NCBI GenBank assembly: GCA_023426435.1
Contig: JAFAAS010000166.1
Coordinates: 1 to 10,463, forward strand
DNA: 10,463 nucleotides
Direction: 5' to 3'
Origin: Verrucomicrobiota bacterium
GTDB taxonomy: Bacteria > Verrucomicrobiota > Verrucomicrobiia > Opitutales > Opitutaceae
Part shown: positions 1-7,133 of the stretch, in pieces
Layout of the letters: every line of letters begins with the position of its first letter
Position numbering within the stretch: the stretch's first letter is position 1
Program-made: the position numbers and the translations under genes
Notes under the pieces: generated by a model
The model's database searches: none
What the model was told of the DNA's origin: nothing
The model's input: only the letters and a program-made list of their open reading frames with translations

Positions 1-36
1 AGGAAACCTCGATAATTCGGGGCACCTAACAGCGGT

Positions 37-120
37 TGTCATTCTGAGCGTAGCGAAGAATCCAGGGCGACGATCGGCCGCGGACGCACACGTGGATTCT
101 TCGCTGCGCTCAGAATGACA
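37..120. repeat. Long intergenic inverted repeat
   Basis: Two 28-base arms (37-64 and 93-120) face each other across a 28-base spacer. Each arm starts from the outside with TGTCATTCTGAGCG and continues through AGCGAAGAATCCA. The arms differ at one position: T51 faces G106, which still forms a G-U pair in a plus-strand RNA, so all 28 pairs can form there. Repeats with the core TCATTCTGAGC are known to me as scattered intergenic palindromes in several unrelated bacterial phyla; that recollection is not tested here. It sits just beyond the cysK terminator with no adjoining gene in the window, and I see no transposase. It is probably a non-autonomous palindromic repeat rather than a gene-specific terminator, as no T run follows either arm. 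Confidence 0.85.
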
Positions 121-194
121 GCCATCACTTGCCATCCGAATTCCTAACGTTACTTGCGGGACAGGACACAGCAATCCGCGCCACCCGGCGCCCG

Positions 195-224
195 AAAAAA
201 AAAGGCCGGCATCTCGCCGGCCTT
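195..224 (-). terminator. Intrinsic terminator of cysK
   Basis: On the minus strand a perfect 9-bp stem (AAGGCCGGC / GCCGGCCTT) closed by the five-base loop GAGAT is followed at once by an unbroken T run (the A tract at 195-203 on the plus strand, whose inner two bases also belong to the stem). It begins about 28 bases past the cysK stop codon. A GC-rich stem followed by a T run is the standard rho-independent terminator form. In the plus direction no T run follows, so it acts for cysK only. Confidence 0.93.
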
Positions 225-251
225 CGCTTTCGTTGCTCCGCGAAACCTCGC

Positions 252-1238
252 TCAGGTCGTCGCCGACGCCGGCACGAGATCGTCGATCGAATCGCTCTCC
301 GTGTTGATGTCGGCAAAGAGCCACGTGGACAGGTAGCGCTCCGTGCTCGAGGGGATGATCGCCACGATCTGCTTGCCTTTGTTCTCCGGACGCTTGGCCA
401 GCTGAATCGCCGCCCACACCGCCGCACCCGACGAAATACCCACCGGAATGCCGTCGAGCTGATTCACCTGCTTCGAAATCGGGCCCGAATCGACCTCCTT
501 CACGCGAATCACTTCGTCATAGACCTTCGTGTTCAGCACCGCCGGAACGAATCCAGCGCCGAGTCCCTGAATCTTGTGCGGCCCCGGCGTGCCACCGGAC
601 AACACCGGCGAAGCGTCCGGCTCCACCGCCACGATCTTCAGCTCCGGCTTGCGCGGCTTCAGCACCTCGCCCACGCCCGTGATCGTTCCACCCGTGCCAA
701 TACCCGAAACGATGATGTCCACCTTTCCGTCGGTATCGTTCCAGATCTCTTCCGCCGTCGTCTTGCGATGAATCGCCGGATTCGCGGGATTCGCGAATTG
801 CTGGAGAATAATGCTGTTCGGGATCTTCGCCGCGAGTTCCTCCGCCTTCGCGATCGCGCCTTTCATGCCCTTGGCACCTTCGGTCAACACGAGCCGCGCA
901 CCAAGAATCTTCAGCAACTTGCGCCGTTCCACGCTCATCGTCTCCGGCATGGTCAGAATGAGCTTCAATCCCTTCGCCGCCGCCACGAACGCCAGCGCGA
1001 TGCCGGTGTTGCCGGAGGTCGGCTCGATCAACACCGAGTCCTTCGTGATCTTCCCCGACTTCACCGCATCCTCGATCATCGAAAAACCAATGCGGTCCTT
1101 GACGCTCGAGAGCGGGTTGAAGAATTCGAGCTTGAGCAGGATCTCCGCTTCCGCGCCGTGAGCGGCGGCCGTGCGGTTCAAACGAACGAGGGGCGTGTTG
1201 CCGATGGTCTCTGTGATGTCGTTATGGATTTTTGCCAT
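252..1238 (-). CDS. cysK: Cysteine synthase A (O-acetylserine sulfhydrylase)
   Basis: This is a 328-residue PLP enzyme that makes L-cysteine from O-acetylserine and sulfide, the last step of sulfate assimilation, in the cytoplasm. The N-terminus carries the family signature IGNTPLVRLNR (residues 12-22). NPLSSVKDR holds the PLP-binding lysine at residue 47. TSGNTG (74-79) is the substrate loop, GTGGT (181-185) the phosphate-binding loop, and GISSGAA (268-272 region) holds the serine near the PLP ring nitrogen. The length is close to the usual 310-330. The open frame runs 46 codons further upstream, but those residues are not family-like and would fill the divergent promoter region, so I chose the ATG at 1238. 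No clear ribosome-binding site precedes it. The C-terminal tail of about 18 residues after STWLF is acidic and unremarkable. CysK rather than CysM or cystathionine beta-synthase is the best call by motif spacing, though isoforms cannot be fully separated by eye. Confidence 0.96.
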   Translation of the reverse strand: MAKIHNDITETIGNTPLVRLNRTAAAHGAEAEILLKLEFFNPLSSVKDRIGFSMIEDAVKSGKITKDSVLIEPTSGNTGIALAFVAAAKGLKLILTMPETMSVERRKLLKILGARLVLTEGAKGMKGAIAKAEELAAKIPNSIILQQFANPANPAIHRKTTAEEIWNDTDGKVDIIVSGIGTGGTITGVGEVLKPRKPELKIVAVEPDASPVLSGGTPGPHKIQGLGAGFVPAVLNTKVYDEVIRVKEVDSGPISKQVNQLDGIPVGISSGAAVWAAIQLAKRPENKGKQIVAIIPSSTERYLSTWLFADINTESDSIDDLVPASATT

Positions 1239-1320
1239 GATCGTATGGGTTGTTGGGTGGAGAAATAATTCAGCGCAGCCCGGCCGCGATTGCCGGTTAA
1301 AATTGTGGCATAAATGCGAG

Positions 1321-1335
1321 CTGGCAATTCGCCAG
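1321..1335. promoter_or_regulatory. Dyad in the cysK/permease divergent intergenic region
   Basis: CTGGC and GCCAG flank five bases (AATTC), giving a 15-base dyad about midway between the divergent starts at 1238 and 1399. An AT-rich patch lies beside it at about 1297-1315. On the minus strand TTGCCA inside the dyad could be a -35 element, but the matching -10 (AATTTT, 17 bases on) is poor. An operator shared by both genes is possible. A 5-bp half-site is short enough to arise by chance, so this is a weak call. Confidence 0.25.
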
Positions 1336-1398
1336 ATAAGACGCGCCCCAGGGATTTTCCACTCGGCGCGCCGCACGAGCCTCCCTTAGCTCGACCCG

Positions 1399-3195
1399 AT
1401 GACCTGGCAGATCGCCCTCGTCTTCCTCCTGCTCATCGCGACGTTTGCCAGCTTCCTCCGGGAAAGGCACCCGCCCGATGTGATCGCGCTCGCCCTTTTC
1501 GTGGTGCTGATCGCCACCGGCCTCCTGCCCGAAGAAAAGGCGTTCTCCGTCTTCGCCAATCCCGCCCCGCTCACCGTCGCCGCCATGTTCGTGCTCAGCG
1601 CCGGCCTCGTGAAATGCGGCGCCATCGATCGCTTCGTCCATCTTCTCGATGGCGCGTCGCGCTGGTATTACAGCGTCGTCGTCCTGGCAATGGTCCTCCT
1701 CGTCGCGACGATCTCCGCCTTCGTCAACAACACCCCCGTCGTCGTCGTTTTCATCCCGGTCGTGCTCAACCTCGCCCGGCGCATGGGCCTCGCCGCATCG
1801 AAACTCCTCATCCCGCTATCCTACGCCGCCGTGCTCGGCGGCACGTGCACGCTCATCGGCACGAGCACCAATCTCCTCGTCAACAGCATCAGCATCAGCC
1901 GCGGACAACCGGCGATGTCCATGTTCGAACTCGCCTGGCTGGGCGTGCCCGTGACCGTCATCGGTGCCATCTATCTCGCGCTCTTCGGCAAACGCCTCCT
2001 CCCCGATCGCCAGATGCTCACCTCGATCCTTTCGAACGAGGAGCGACGCGAATACATCACCGAGGCGTTCGTCCAGCCCGACTCGCGCATCCTCGGCAAG
2101 TCCTTCGCCGACGCCGGCCTCGTGAGCGCGCGCGGAATCCGCGTCCTTGAACTCGTGCGAGACGGCGTCGCCGCCAGGCTCGATCCTCGCTCCCTTCGCC
2201 TGCAAGCCGGCGACCGCCTCATCCTCGCCTGCCGCCCCAAAGGCATCGTCCACACCCGCGGCCTCGCCGGCGTCGACCTCGTCTCCGAACTCAACATCGG
2301 CCTCGAACAAATCGCCGCTCACGAGGGCTCGCTGGTCGAGGGCGTCGTCACCCCCACGTCCGACATCATCGGCAGCACGCTGCGCGAATTGAATTTCCGT
2401 CAACGCTTCCGCATGGTCGTCCTCGCGATCCATCGCCACGGCAAAAATCTGCGCGACAAGATCGACACCACTCCCATCGAAGCCGGCGACGTTCTGCTGA
2501 TGATGGGCACCGACCCGGCCATCCAGGCGCTCCGCAGCGGAAACGACATCATCCTGTTCGATCAGCCGCCGCTCCCCGCCCGCGCCGCCAATCGCCGTCT
2601 CCCGCTCGCCATCGGCATCGTGGTCGCCGTGGTCACCCTCGCTTCGTTCGAGTGGGTGCCGATCGAAATGGCCGCGATCGCCGGCGGCGTGATCATGTGC
2701 CTGACCGGCTGCCTCAAACCCAAGGAGGCCTACGACTCCATCGAATGGAACATCCTGTTCCTCATCTTCGGCATGCTCGCGATGGGCCTCGCGCTCGAAC
2801 ACACCGGAGCCGCCGCCCTCGTCGCCCAAAAAACCGTCGCCGCGGTCAACTACATCGTCCCCGCCGCCCACAAGGGTCTCGTGATGCTCGGCTGTCTCTA
2901 CATCATCACCGCCCTGCTCACCGAAATTCTGTCGAACAACGCCGTCGCCGCATTGATGGCCCCCATCGCCATCGGCGTCGCCGATCACCTCGGCGTCGAT
3001 GCACGACCTTTCGTCATCATCGTGATGTTCGCCGCGTCCGCCGCCTTCGCCACTCCCATCGGGTATCAAACCAACACCTACGTTTACGGCATCGGCGGCT
3101 ATAAGTTCATCGACTTCGTCCGCGTCGGCACCCCGCTCAACGTCCTCTGCTTCATCGTCGCCATGATCATCGTCCCCCGCGTCTGGCCGCTATAA
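1399..3195 (+). CDS. SLC13/DASS-family permease with two RCK_C domains
   Basis: A 598-residue inner-membrane anion transporter. The first half shows the family's NNTPVV turn (N110-N111-T112-P113) and GGTCTLIGTSTN (residues 147-158). The second half shows the equivalent SNN (N513-N514) and PIGYQTN (553-559), so the two inverted structural halves and both Asn/Thr substrate-sodium loops are intact. Between them, at about residues 205-390, are two soluble TrkA-C/RCK_C-type domains: one around SRILGKSFADAGL...LQAGDRLIL and one around SDIIGSTLREL...EAGDVLLMMG. These are thought to be regulatory ligand-binding modules. Members with this layout are often annotated as sodium-coupled sulfate or dicarboxylate transporters. 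Divergent placement beside cysK favours sulfate, which is an inference. The start is the ATG that gives a membrane segment immediately (MTWQIALVFLLL); there is no obvious ribosome-binding site. Confidence 0.9.
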   Translation: MTWQIALVFLLLIATFASFLRERHPPDVIALALFVVLIATGLLPEEKAFSVFANPAPLTVAAMFVLSAGLVKCGAIDRFVHLLDGASRWYYSVVVLAMVLLVATISAFVNNTPVVVVFIPVVLNLARRMGLAASKLLIPLSYAAVLGGTCTLIGTSTNLLVNSISISRGQPAMSMFELAWLGVPVTVIGAIYLALFGKRLLPDRQMLTSILSNEERREYITEAFVQPDSRILGKSFADAGLVSARGIRVLELVRDGVAARLDPRSLRLQAGDRLILACRPKGIVHTRGLAGVDLVSELNIGLEQIAAHEGSLVEGVVTPTSDIIGSTLRELNFRQRFRMVVLAIHRHGKNLRDKIDTTPIEAGDVLLMMGTDPAIQALRSGNDIILFDQPPLPARAANRRLPLAIGIVVAVVTLASFEWVPIEMAAIAGGVIMCLTGCLKPKEAYDSIEWNILFLIFGMLAMGLALEHTGAAALVAQKTVAAVNYIVPAAHKGLVMLGCLYIITALLTEILSNNAVAALMAPIAIGVADHLGVDARPFVIIVMFAASAAFATPIGYQTNTYVYGIGGYKFIDFVRVGTPLNVLCFIVAMIIVPRVWPL

Positions 3196-3228
3196 TCACC
3201 TCGCCGCGAAAGCGCCCGGAACCGAGTA

Positions 3229-3301
3229 GTAGGAGCCTGCTTGCAGGCGATGTTTGATCGTTCGCCTCCTGAAATCGCCTGCAAGCAGGCTTCCACCATC
3301 G
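3229..3301. repeat. Compound palindromic repeat, full copy
   Basis: Two identical 18-base arms (3234-3251 and 3274-3291, AGCCTGCTTGCAGGCGAT and its complement) face each other across a 22-base spacer. Pairing can be extended outwards to 3229 and 3296 with one mismatch and one G-U pair. Each arm also contains a self-complementary GCCTGC-TT-GCAGGC, so the element can fold as one long hairpin or as two short ones. It lies between the converging ends of the permease and the spermidine-synthase-like gene, where it could help stop read-through, although no T run follows. A related shorter copy lies at 7984-8034. Opposed GC-rich hairpins like this are typical of REP/BIME-type elements; no mobilising protein is in the window. 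Confidence 0.85.
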
Positions 3302-3322
3302 CCTCATCCGGGACGCGCAAAC

Positions 3323-5845
3323 TCACTCCCCGCCCAACAGCGCCCGATACGTCTCCGCCGGTAACAGCCCGCGCAACCGCTCGTTCGCTTCCGCCGCTCC
3401 GCCGCGATCGCCTTCACGCATTTTCAAAATCATCTCCGCCAGCGCCGCACCCGCCTGCATCGCGCGCCGTTGCTCCTCTTCCAACACACGCTCCCGCGCC
3501 AGCGTTCTCGTTCTCACTTTCTGCAGCCACGCCTCGAGTTCACTGCCCACGAACACCGCTTCGTTGCGCCCGCCATGCAGCCGCGGTCCCAACAACTCGA
3601 CCCACGGTCGATTCTCGCTGTTTAACCGCGCGTCGCCCGCCGGCAGATCCGCCCGCGTCAGCGATCCGACATAGTGCATCCACACCGTGCCCGCCGCCGC
3701 GAGATGCGGATTCGACGAATCCGGCGTCATCGCCGTAAGCCGTTCGCGCACCTGCTGCACCCCGACCGTTCCACTTCGTTGGCGACCGATCAACGCGATC
3801 GCCGGCTCCGTCGGGGAAAAATCGCCCCGCCAAATCTCGGCCTCCGGAAACACCGACAAAAACGTCCGCAGCAAAATCTCCGTTTCCATTTCGCTCAGCT
3901 GAAACAGCGGCAGCCACTGGCAAAACACGCCGCCGTCCGCCAACGCATCGCGCGCCGCCTCGAACTGCTCGAGCGTCAACAACGCCCCCTCACCCGCCCG
4001 CCACGGCACGACGAGATCGCCCACGATCACATCGAACCGCTCGTCCGTCCCGCGCAGAAAATGCCGCGCATCCTCCGCCAATACCCGCACGCGCGCATCG
4101 CTCATCAACCCCGCATTCGCCTGCGCGAAATGCTCGCGCGCCGCCGCGATCGCCTCCGGCACAATCTCCACCGCAACGACCCGTTCGACCGGATGAAACA
4201 TCGCTCCTCCCGCCGTCACGCCCGTGCCCAATCCCAGAAACGCCACGCTGCGCGGCTGGGGATGCAACAACAACGGCAGATGCGCCTGCATCCGCTCGTC
4301 GCCCGTCGCCGCCGTCCCGCCCAGCGCGTAGTGATTATTCAACTTCAAACGCCGCGAGCCTTCACGCTCCACCACCGACACCACGCCGTGCGCCCCTTCC
4401 GCAAGCGACACCAACCGCTCCCCGCGATCGATCGCCACCCGCACGCGCGGCGGCTCGACCGTTTGCAACAGCCACGCTCCCACCACCGCCACGACCGGCA
4501 CCGTCCAGCGAGTCGCTCCGCTTCCGCCCCACCACACCGCCACCGCGATCAACAGCGCGCCGATCCAGATCAACGCACCCCACAACCCCAGCCACGCCGG
4601 CAACAGAAAACCCGCCGCCAACGCGCCCGTCACCGATCCGAGCACGTTCACCGCAAACAATCTTCCCAGCACACGGCCCGAAGAATCCACCGCGTCCCGC
4701 CCTGCCTGCTCCATCAGCGCCGGCAGCCCCATGCCGAGCAGCGCCATCGGCACAAAACAAATTCCCCCGCCCAGTCCCAACAGGCCGCGCATCTGCCCGC
4801 CCCAATCGTCTCCACCGGACAAATACGCCAGCCCGTCCGTCCACCGAAAAAATAACCACGGTCCCGCCACAATCGCCCCGCCGGCCAGCGTCCACGCCCC
4901 CGCCACCAACCGGCTCGGCGCCACCCCGCGCTTTAACGCCATCCGCGCCGCTTGCGCGCCGACCGCCAGCGCGAGAATCACCAGCGCAACGATCACCGCG
5001 AACGAGTGCATCGAATTCTCATGCACCTGCGCGAACGCGCGATTCCACAACACCTGCAACGCAAAGGTCGCCACCCCCGAGATCCCCGCCAGAGCCCACA
5101 CCCCGCGCGCCCGCCCGCGTTTCATCTTTCCCGTTTCAATCGCTCGCCTCGCCTCCGCCTGCTCCACGCGCGCGCCCGTATCCAACTCTTGAACACGCGA
5201 GCCGAGCCGCCATGCCACGAGCGCCAGCCCGCCATTCGCGGCCGCCGCAGCCCAAACCGTTCCCTGCAACCCTAGCAGCGGCATCAGCCAGAATGGCACC
5301 GCGATTGCCCCGAGCGCCGCGCCCGTCGTATTCGCGACATACAGCGCGCCCGCCGTCACCCCGAGCCGCTTCTGCCCGCGGTCCACCCATTCGCTCAACA
5401 CCGGCAGCGTTCCCCCCATGCAGAAGGTCGGCACAAAAATCGCCGCAAACGCCACCAGCAAGCGCGCCGCCATCACCCCGCCGCCCGCCATGCCTCCTCC
5501 GCCCAGCACCCCTAGATAAACCTCTTCGAAAACTCCGAGCAGCGGCGTCACCAACAGCGCGCCCAATCCGATCGCCGCTTCCAACCCTGCGTAAACCAAC
5601 AGCGGTCGACGCCACCGGCCCGCCCAGCGGCCGAGCGTCCAACTGCCCAACCCCAGCCCCGCAAAATACGCCGCGAGCACCGCCACCGTCGCCGGCGCCG
5701 CCGATCCGAGCACCAGCGCGAACTGCCGCTGCCAGACCACTTCATACACCAGCGCCAGCGCGCCCGACGCGAAAAATAAACCCGCGAGCAAGCCGACGCC
5801 CACCGGCGCCTCCTCTCCCGCTTCTCGTCGCTTCCGCATCGTCAT
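3323..5845 (-). CDS. Fused multi-pass membrane / spermidine-synthase-like protein
   Basis: About 840 residues. Roughly the first 480 hold 12-13 hydrophobic segments in two visibly related halves: GALALVYEVVWQRQF matches VATFALQVLWNRAF, and YVANTTGAALGA matches FAVNVLGSVTGALA. A spermidine-synthase-type Rossmann domain follows, with LNNHYALGG, the nucleotide-binding GLGTGVTAG (from residue 538), the acidic EIVPEA strand end, EDARHFL and DVIVGDLVVPW (605-615). The C-terminal part has the family-like LNSENRPWVELLGPR and ends in a charged helical tail. True aminopropyltransferases carry DxxDP at the active site. Here it reads D610-LV-V613-P, so the first Asp is kept and the second is replaced. 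It probably acts at the inner membrane on an unknown substrate; polyamine synthesis should not be assumed. The frame opens at a TTG at 5884, but the first 13 codons there form a hairpin (5857-5876), so I favour the ATG at 5845; the ATG at 5839 is equally plausible. The beta-barrel gene lies just upstream and may be co-transcribed. Confidence 0.85.
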   Translation of the reverse strand: MTMRKRREAGEEAPVGVGLLAGLFFASGALALVYEVVWQRQFALVLGSAAPATVAVLAAYFAGLGLGSWTLGRWAGRWRRPLLVYAGLEAAIGLGALLVTPLLGVFEEVYLGVLGGGGMAGGGVMAARLLVAFAAIFVPTFCMGGTLPVLSEWVDRGQKRLGVTAGALYVANTTGAALGAIAVPFWLMPLLGLQGTVWAAAAANGGLALVAWRLGSRVQELDTGARVEQAEARRAIETGKMKRGRARGVWALAGISGVATFALQVLWNRAFAQVHENSMHSFAVIVALVILALAVGAQAARMALKRGVAPSRLVAGAWTLAGGAIVAGPWLFFRWTDGLAYLSGGDDWGGQMRGLLGLGGGICFVPMALLGMGLPALMEQAGRDAVDSSGRVLGRLFAVNVLGSVTGALAAGFLLPAWLGLWGALIWIGALLIAVAVWWGGSGATRWTVPVVAVVGAWLLQTVEPPRVRVAIDRGERLVSLAEGAHGVVSVVEREGSRRLKLNNHYALGGTAATGDERMQAHLPLLLHPQPRSVAFLGLGTGVTAGGAMFHPVERVVAVEIVPEAIAAAREHFAQANAGLMSDARVRVLAEDARHFLRGTDERFDVIVGDLVVPWRAGEGALLTLEQFEAARDALADGGVFCQWLPLFQLSEMETEILLRTFLSVFPEAEIWRGDFSPTEPAIALIGRQRSGTVGVQQVRERLTAMTPDSSNPHLAAAGTVWMHYVGSLTRADLPAGDARLNSENRPWVELLGPRLHGGRNEAVFVGSELEAWLQKVRTRTLARERVLEEEQRRAMQAGAALAEMILKMREGDRGGAAEANERLRGLLPAETYRALLGGE

Positions 5846-5856
5846 CCAAAACAGCA

Positions 5857-5876
5857 GGGCGGGCTTTCGCCCGCCC
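5857..5876 (-). terminator. GC-rich GNRA-capped hairpin between two genes
   Basis: A perfect 8-bp stem GGGCGGGC / GCCCGCCC, read on the minus strand, is closed by the stable tetraloop GAAA. It begins about 34 bases past the stop of the beta-barrel gene and ends 11 bases before the proposed start at 5845. The following minus-strand bases, CTGCTGTTTTGG, contain only four T in a row, so termination would be weak or partial. It may reduce expression of the downstream membrane enzyme relative to the barrel gene, or protect the upstream mRNA end. It could also be a copy of a dispersed short palindrome. Confidence 0.6.
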
Positions 5877-5909
5877 CGCGACAACTAACCGGTTTGCTTT
5901 AACGGTGAA

Positions 5910-6959
5910 TCAGAGGCGCCACGAGAGGCTCGTGTTCACCGTGAAATCCGCGAACGCCGCATCGCCCGGACGCAGCGCGCCGTAGGTGTGCGAACGGCGA
6001 TGATGGATCGCCACCGGGATCGTGAAGGTGCCGGTGAAACGTCCTTTCGAAAACGAAACGCCCGGCTCCACCGCCGTCGAAAAACCAGGCCGGCGGCTGC
6101 CGCCGTTGCCTCCAAAGAGGTCATTGCCGGGCACACCCTCGATCCGCAGCCCAAGGCTGAGTCCGAGTCCTTCCACCGATGTCACCGCCATCTCCACCCC
6201 GCCGCGCGCCATGTAAGCATCCGGCACCGAGAAATTCGTCCGGGGCACGCGTTCGCGGGGATTGAAGAGATAGAACGCATTGCCATACGCCGTGAAGTTG
6301 CCGCCGAGGTGATAATATCCCTGCCCTTCGATCGTCCAACCCCAGCCGCCATCACCAGGCTGGATCGACGAATCGACATAGCGCACCGTCGGACCATTCG
6401 GGCGCATGAACACGTCCTTCGCCGTGTAGCTTCCGGTCGGCGCTTTCATGCCGACGCCGATCGCGAAATTGCCGCGGTGGTGCTGCTCCGGATCGAGCAC
6501 CCAATAGTTCGCGCTGACCCGCACATCGCCCATTCCGCTCGATTGCGTGTGATAACGCGGATTCGCATTGCCACGGTGCTCGTATTTCGACGAGCGGTCG
6601 TGCTTCACATACGGAATCGTCAAATTGAGGTTCAACCGCTTCGACCAGGCATACGTGGCCGTGAAATCGAGGAAGTGAGAATTGTTGATCACTTCCGTGC
6701 CCTGCGCCTTGCGATGCTTCTGTTCATCATCGCCGATAAAATGCCGGTCCGACTCGAACCAGCGGTGGGCCACCGTGACCTGCCACTGCCCGGGCTCGAG
6801 GAAGCCGCTCGAATCGGAAATCATCGCACCGCCGCCGCCGCGCGCGATGACGCAGCCTTGGCCGAAGGCGGAACTCTGAATCGCTCCGAGCGCCGCAATG
6901 CACAAAAGTCCGCTGGCGAGACGCCGGGACACAGTTAGGGAAACGCGCATAGATCTCAT
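5910..6959 (-). CDS. Predicted outer-membrane beta-barrel protein (phenol MetA-like)
   Basis: 349 residues with a signal peptide: basic MRSMRVSLTVSRRL, a hydrophobic core around LLCIAALGAI, and a likely cleavage near SSAFG-QG at about residues 33-34. The mature part is rich in Gly, aromatic residues and alternating polar/apolar stretches, such as FLEPGQWQVTVAHRWF, LNLNLTIPYV, GMGDVRVSANYWV and FTGTFTIPVAIH. It ends NTSLSWRL, a pattern of short strands and turns expected of a barrel. The layout resembles the MetA-pathway-of-phenol-degradation family of putative outer-membrane channels, where EPGQW..., GxGDV and LGxxxPTG-like motifs recur (here GVGMKAPTGSY). That is a recognition by pattern only. 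The substrate is unknown. The start is either the ATG at 6959 or the one at 6950; both give the same signal peptide and neither has a Shine-Dalgarno sequence. It lies upstream of the spermidine-synthase-like membrane protein on the same strand. Confidence 0.75.
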   Translation of the reverse strand: MRSMRVSLTVSRRLASGLLCIAALGAIQSSAFGQGCVIARGGGGAMISDSSGFLEPGQWQVTVAHRWFESDRHFIGDDEQKHRKAQGTEVINNSHFLDFTATYAWSKRLNLNLTIPYVKHDRSSKYEHRGNANPRYHTQSSGMGDVRVSANYWVLDPEQHHRGNFAIGVGMKAPTGSYTAKDVFMRPNGPTVRYVDSSIQPGDGGWGWTIEGQGYYHLGGNFTAYGNAFYLFNPRERVPRTNFSVPDAYMARGGVEMAVTSVEGLGLSLGLRIEGVPGNDLFGGNGGSRRPGFSTAVEPGVSFSKGRFTGTFTIPVAIHHRRSHTYGALRPGDAAFADFTVNTSLSWRL

Positions 6960-6970
6960 GCGTAGTCTGT

Positions 6971-6988
6971 GGGGGGTTACGGGGGTTA
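6971..6988. repeat. Short G-rich tandem repeat before the barrel gene
   Basis: GGGGGGTTA-C-GGGGGTTA on the plus strand, followed by GG. On the coding strand of the barrel gene it is a C-rich leader 12-29 bases upstream of the ATG at 6959, where a purine-rich ribosome-binding site would be expected. Two units only, so a protein-binding site, a slippage-prone tract or chance are all possible. Confidence 0.4.
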
Positions 6989-7001
6989 GGTGTGTAGTCG
7001 C

Positions 7002-7026
7002 CCAGCCCCGCTTCGCAGCGGGCTGG
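7002..7026 (-). other. Hairpin in the gap between ppgK and the barrel gene
   Basis: CCAGCC and CGCT pair with AGCG and GGCTGG with one bulged base. On the minus strand the loop is the GNRA tetraloop GCGA. It lies about 107 bases past the ppgK stop and about 43 bases before the barrel start, and no T run follows on either strand. It may stabilise the ppgK transcript end or belong to a dispersed palindrome class. The rest of the 6960-7133 gap shows only a perfect CTCCCGGGAG at 7054-7063 and no recognisable promoter. Confidence 0.5.
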
Positions 7027-7133
7027 ACGTCCGCTGCTTAGCAACTTCTCCGTCTCCCGGGAGTAAATTGGGAGAATCCGCCCCCGTTCATGGGCGAATT
7101 GCCGGAATCGCGGGGCGACCGTTCTGTCCGCAG

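Noticed and set aside
129..1268. Long plus-strand frame opposite cysK
   Set aside because: Arg/His-rich translation with no domain; it is the antisense of a clear cysK gene and arises from GC-rich third positions.
1816..3069. 417-codon minus-strand frame inside the permease gene
   Set aside because: Composition is an extreme Gly/Asp/Glu/His mix, as expected from the antisense of a membrane protein gene; the sense frame has intact SLC13 motifs.
3674..4855. 393-codon plus-strand frame inside the membrane enzyme gene
   Set aside because: Arg/His/Gln-rich antisense shadow of the spermidine-synthase-like gene.
3323..5884. TTG start at 5884 for the membrane enzyme
   Set aside because: The extra codons form a GC-rich GNRA hairpin and the residues are not family-like; the ATG codons at 5845 or 5839 come just before the first membrane segment.
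7054..7063. Perfect palindrome CTCCCGGGAG
   Set aside because: A lone 10-base palindrome is expected by chance in GC-rich DNA and has no promoter context.
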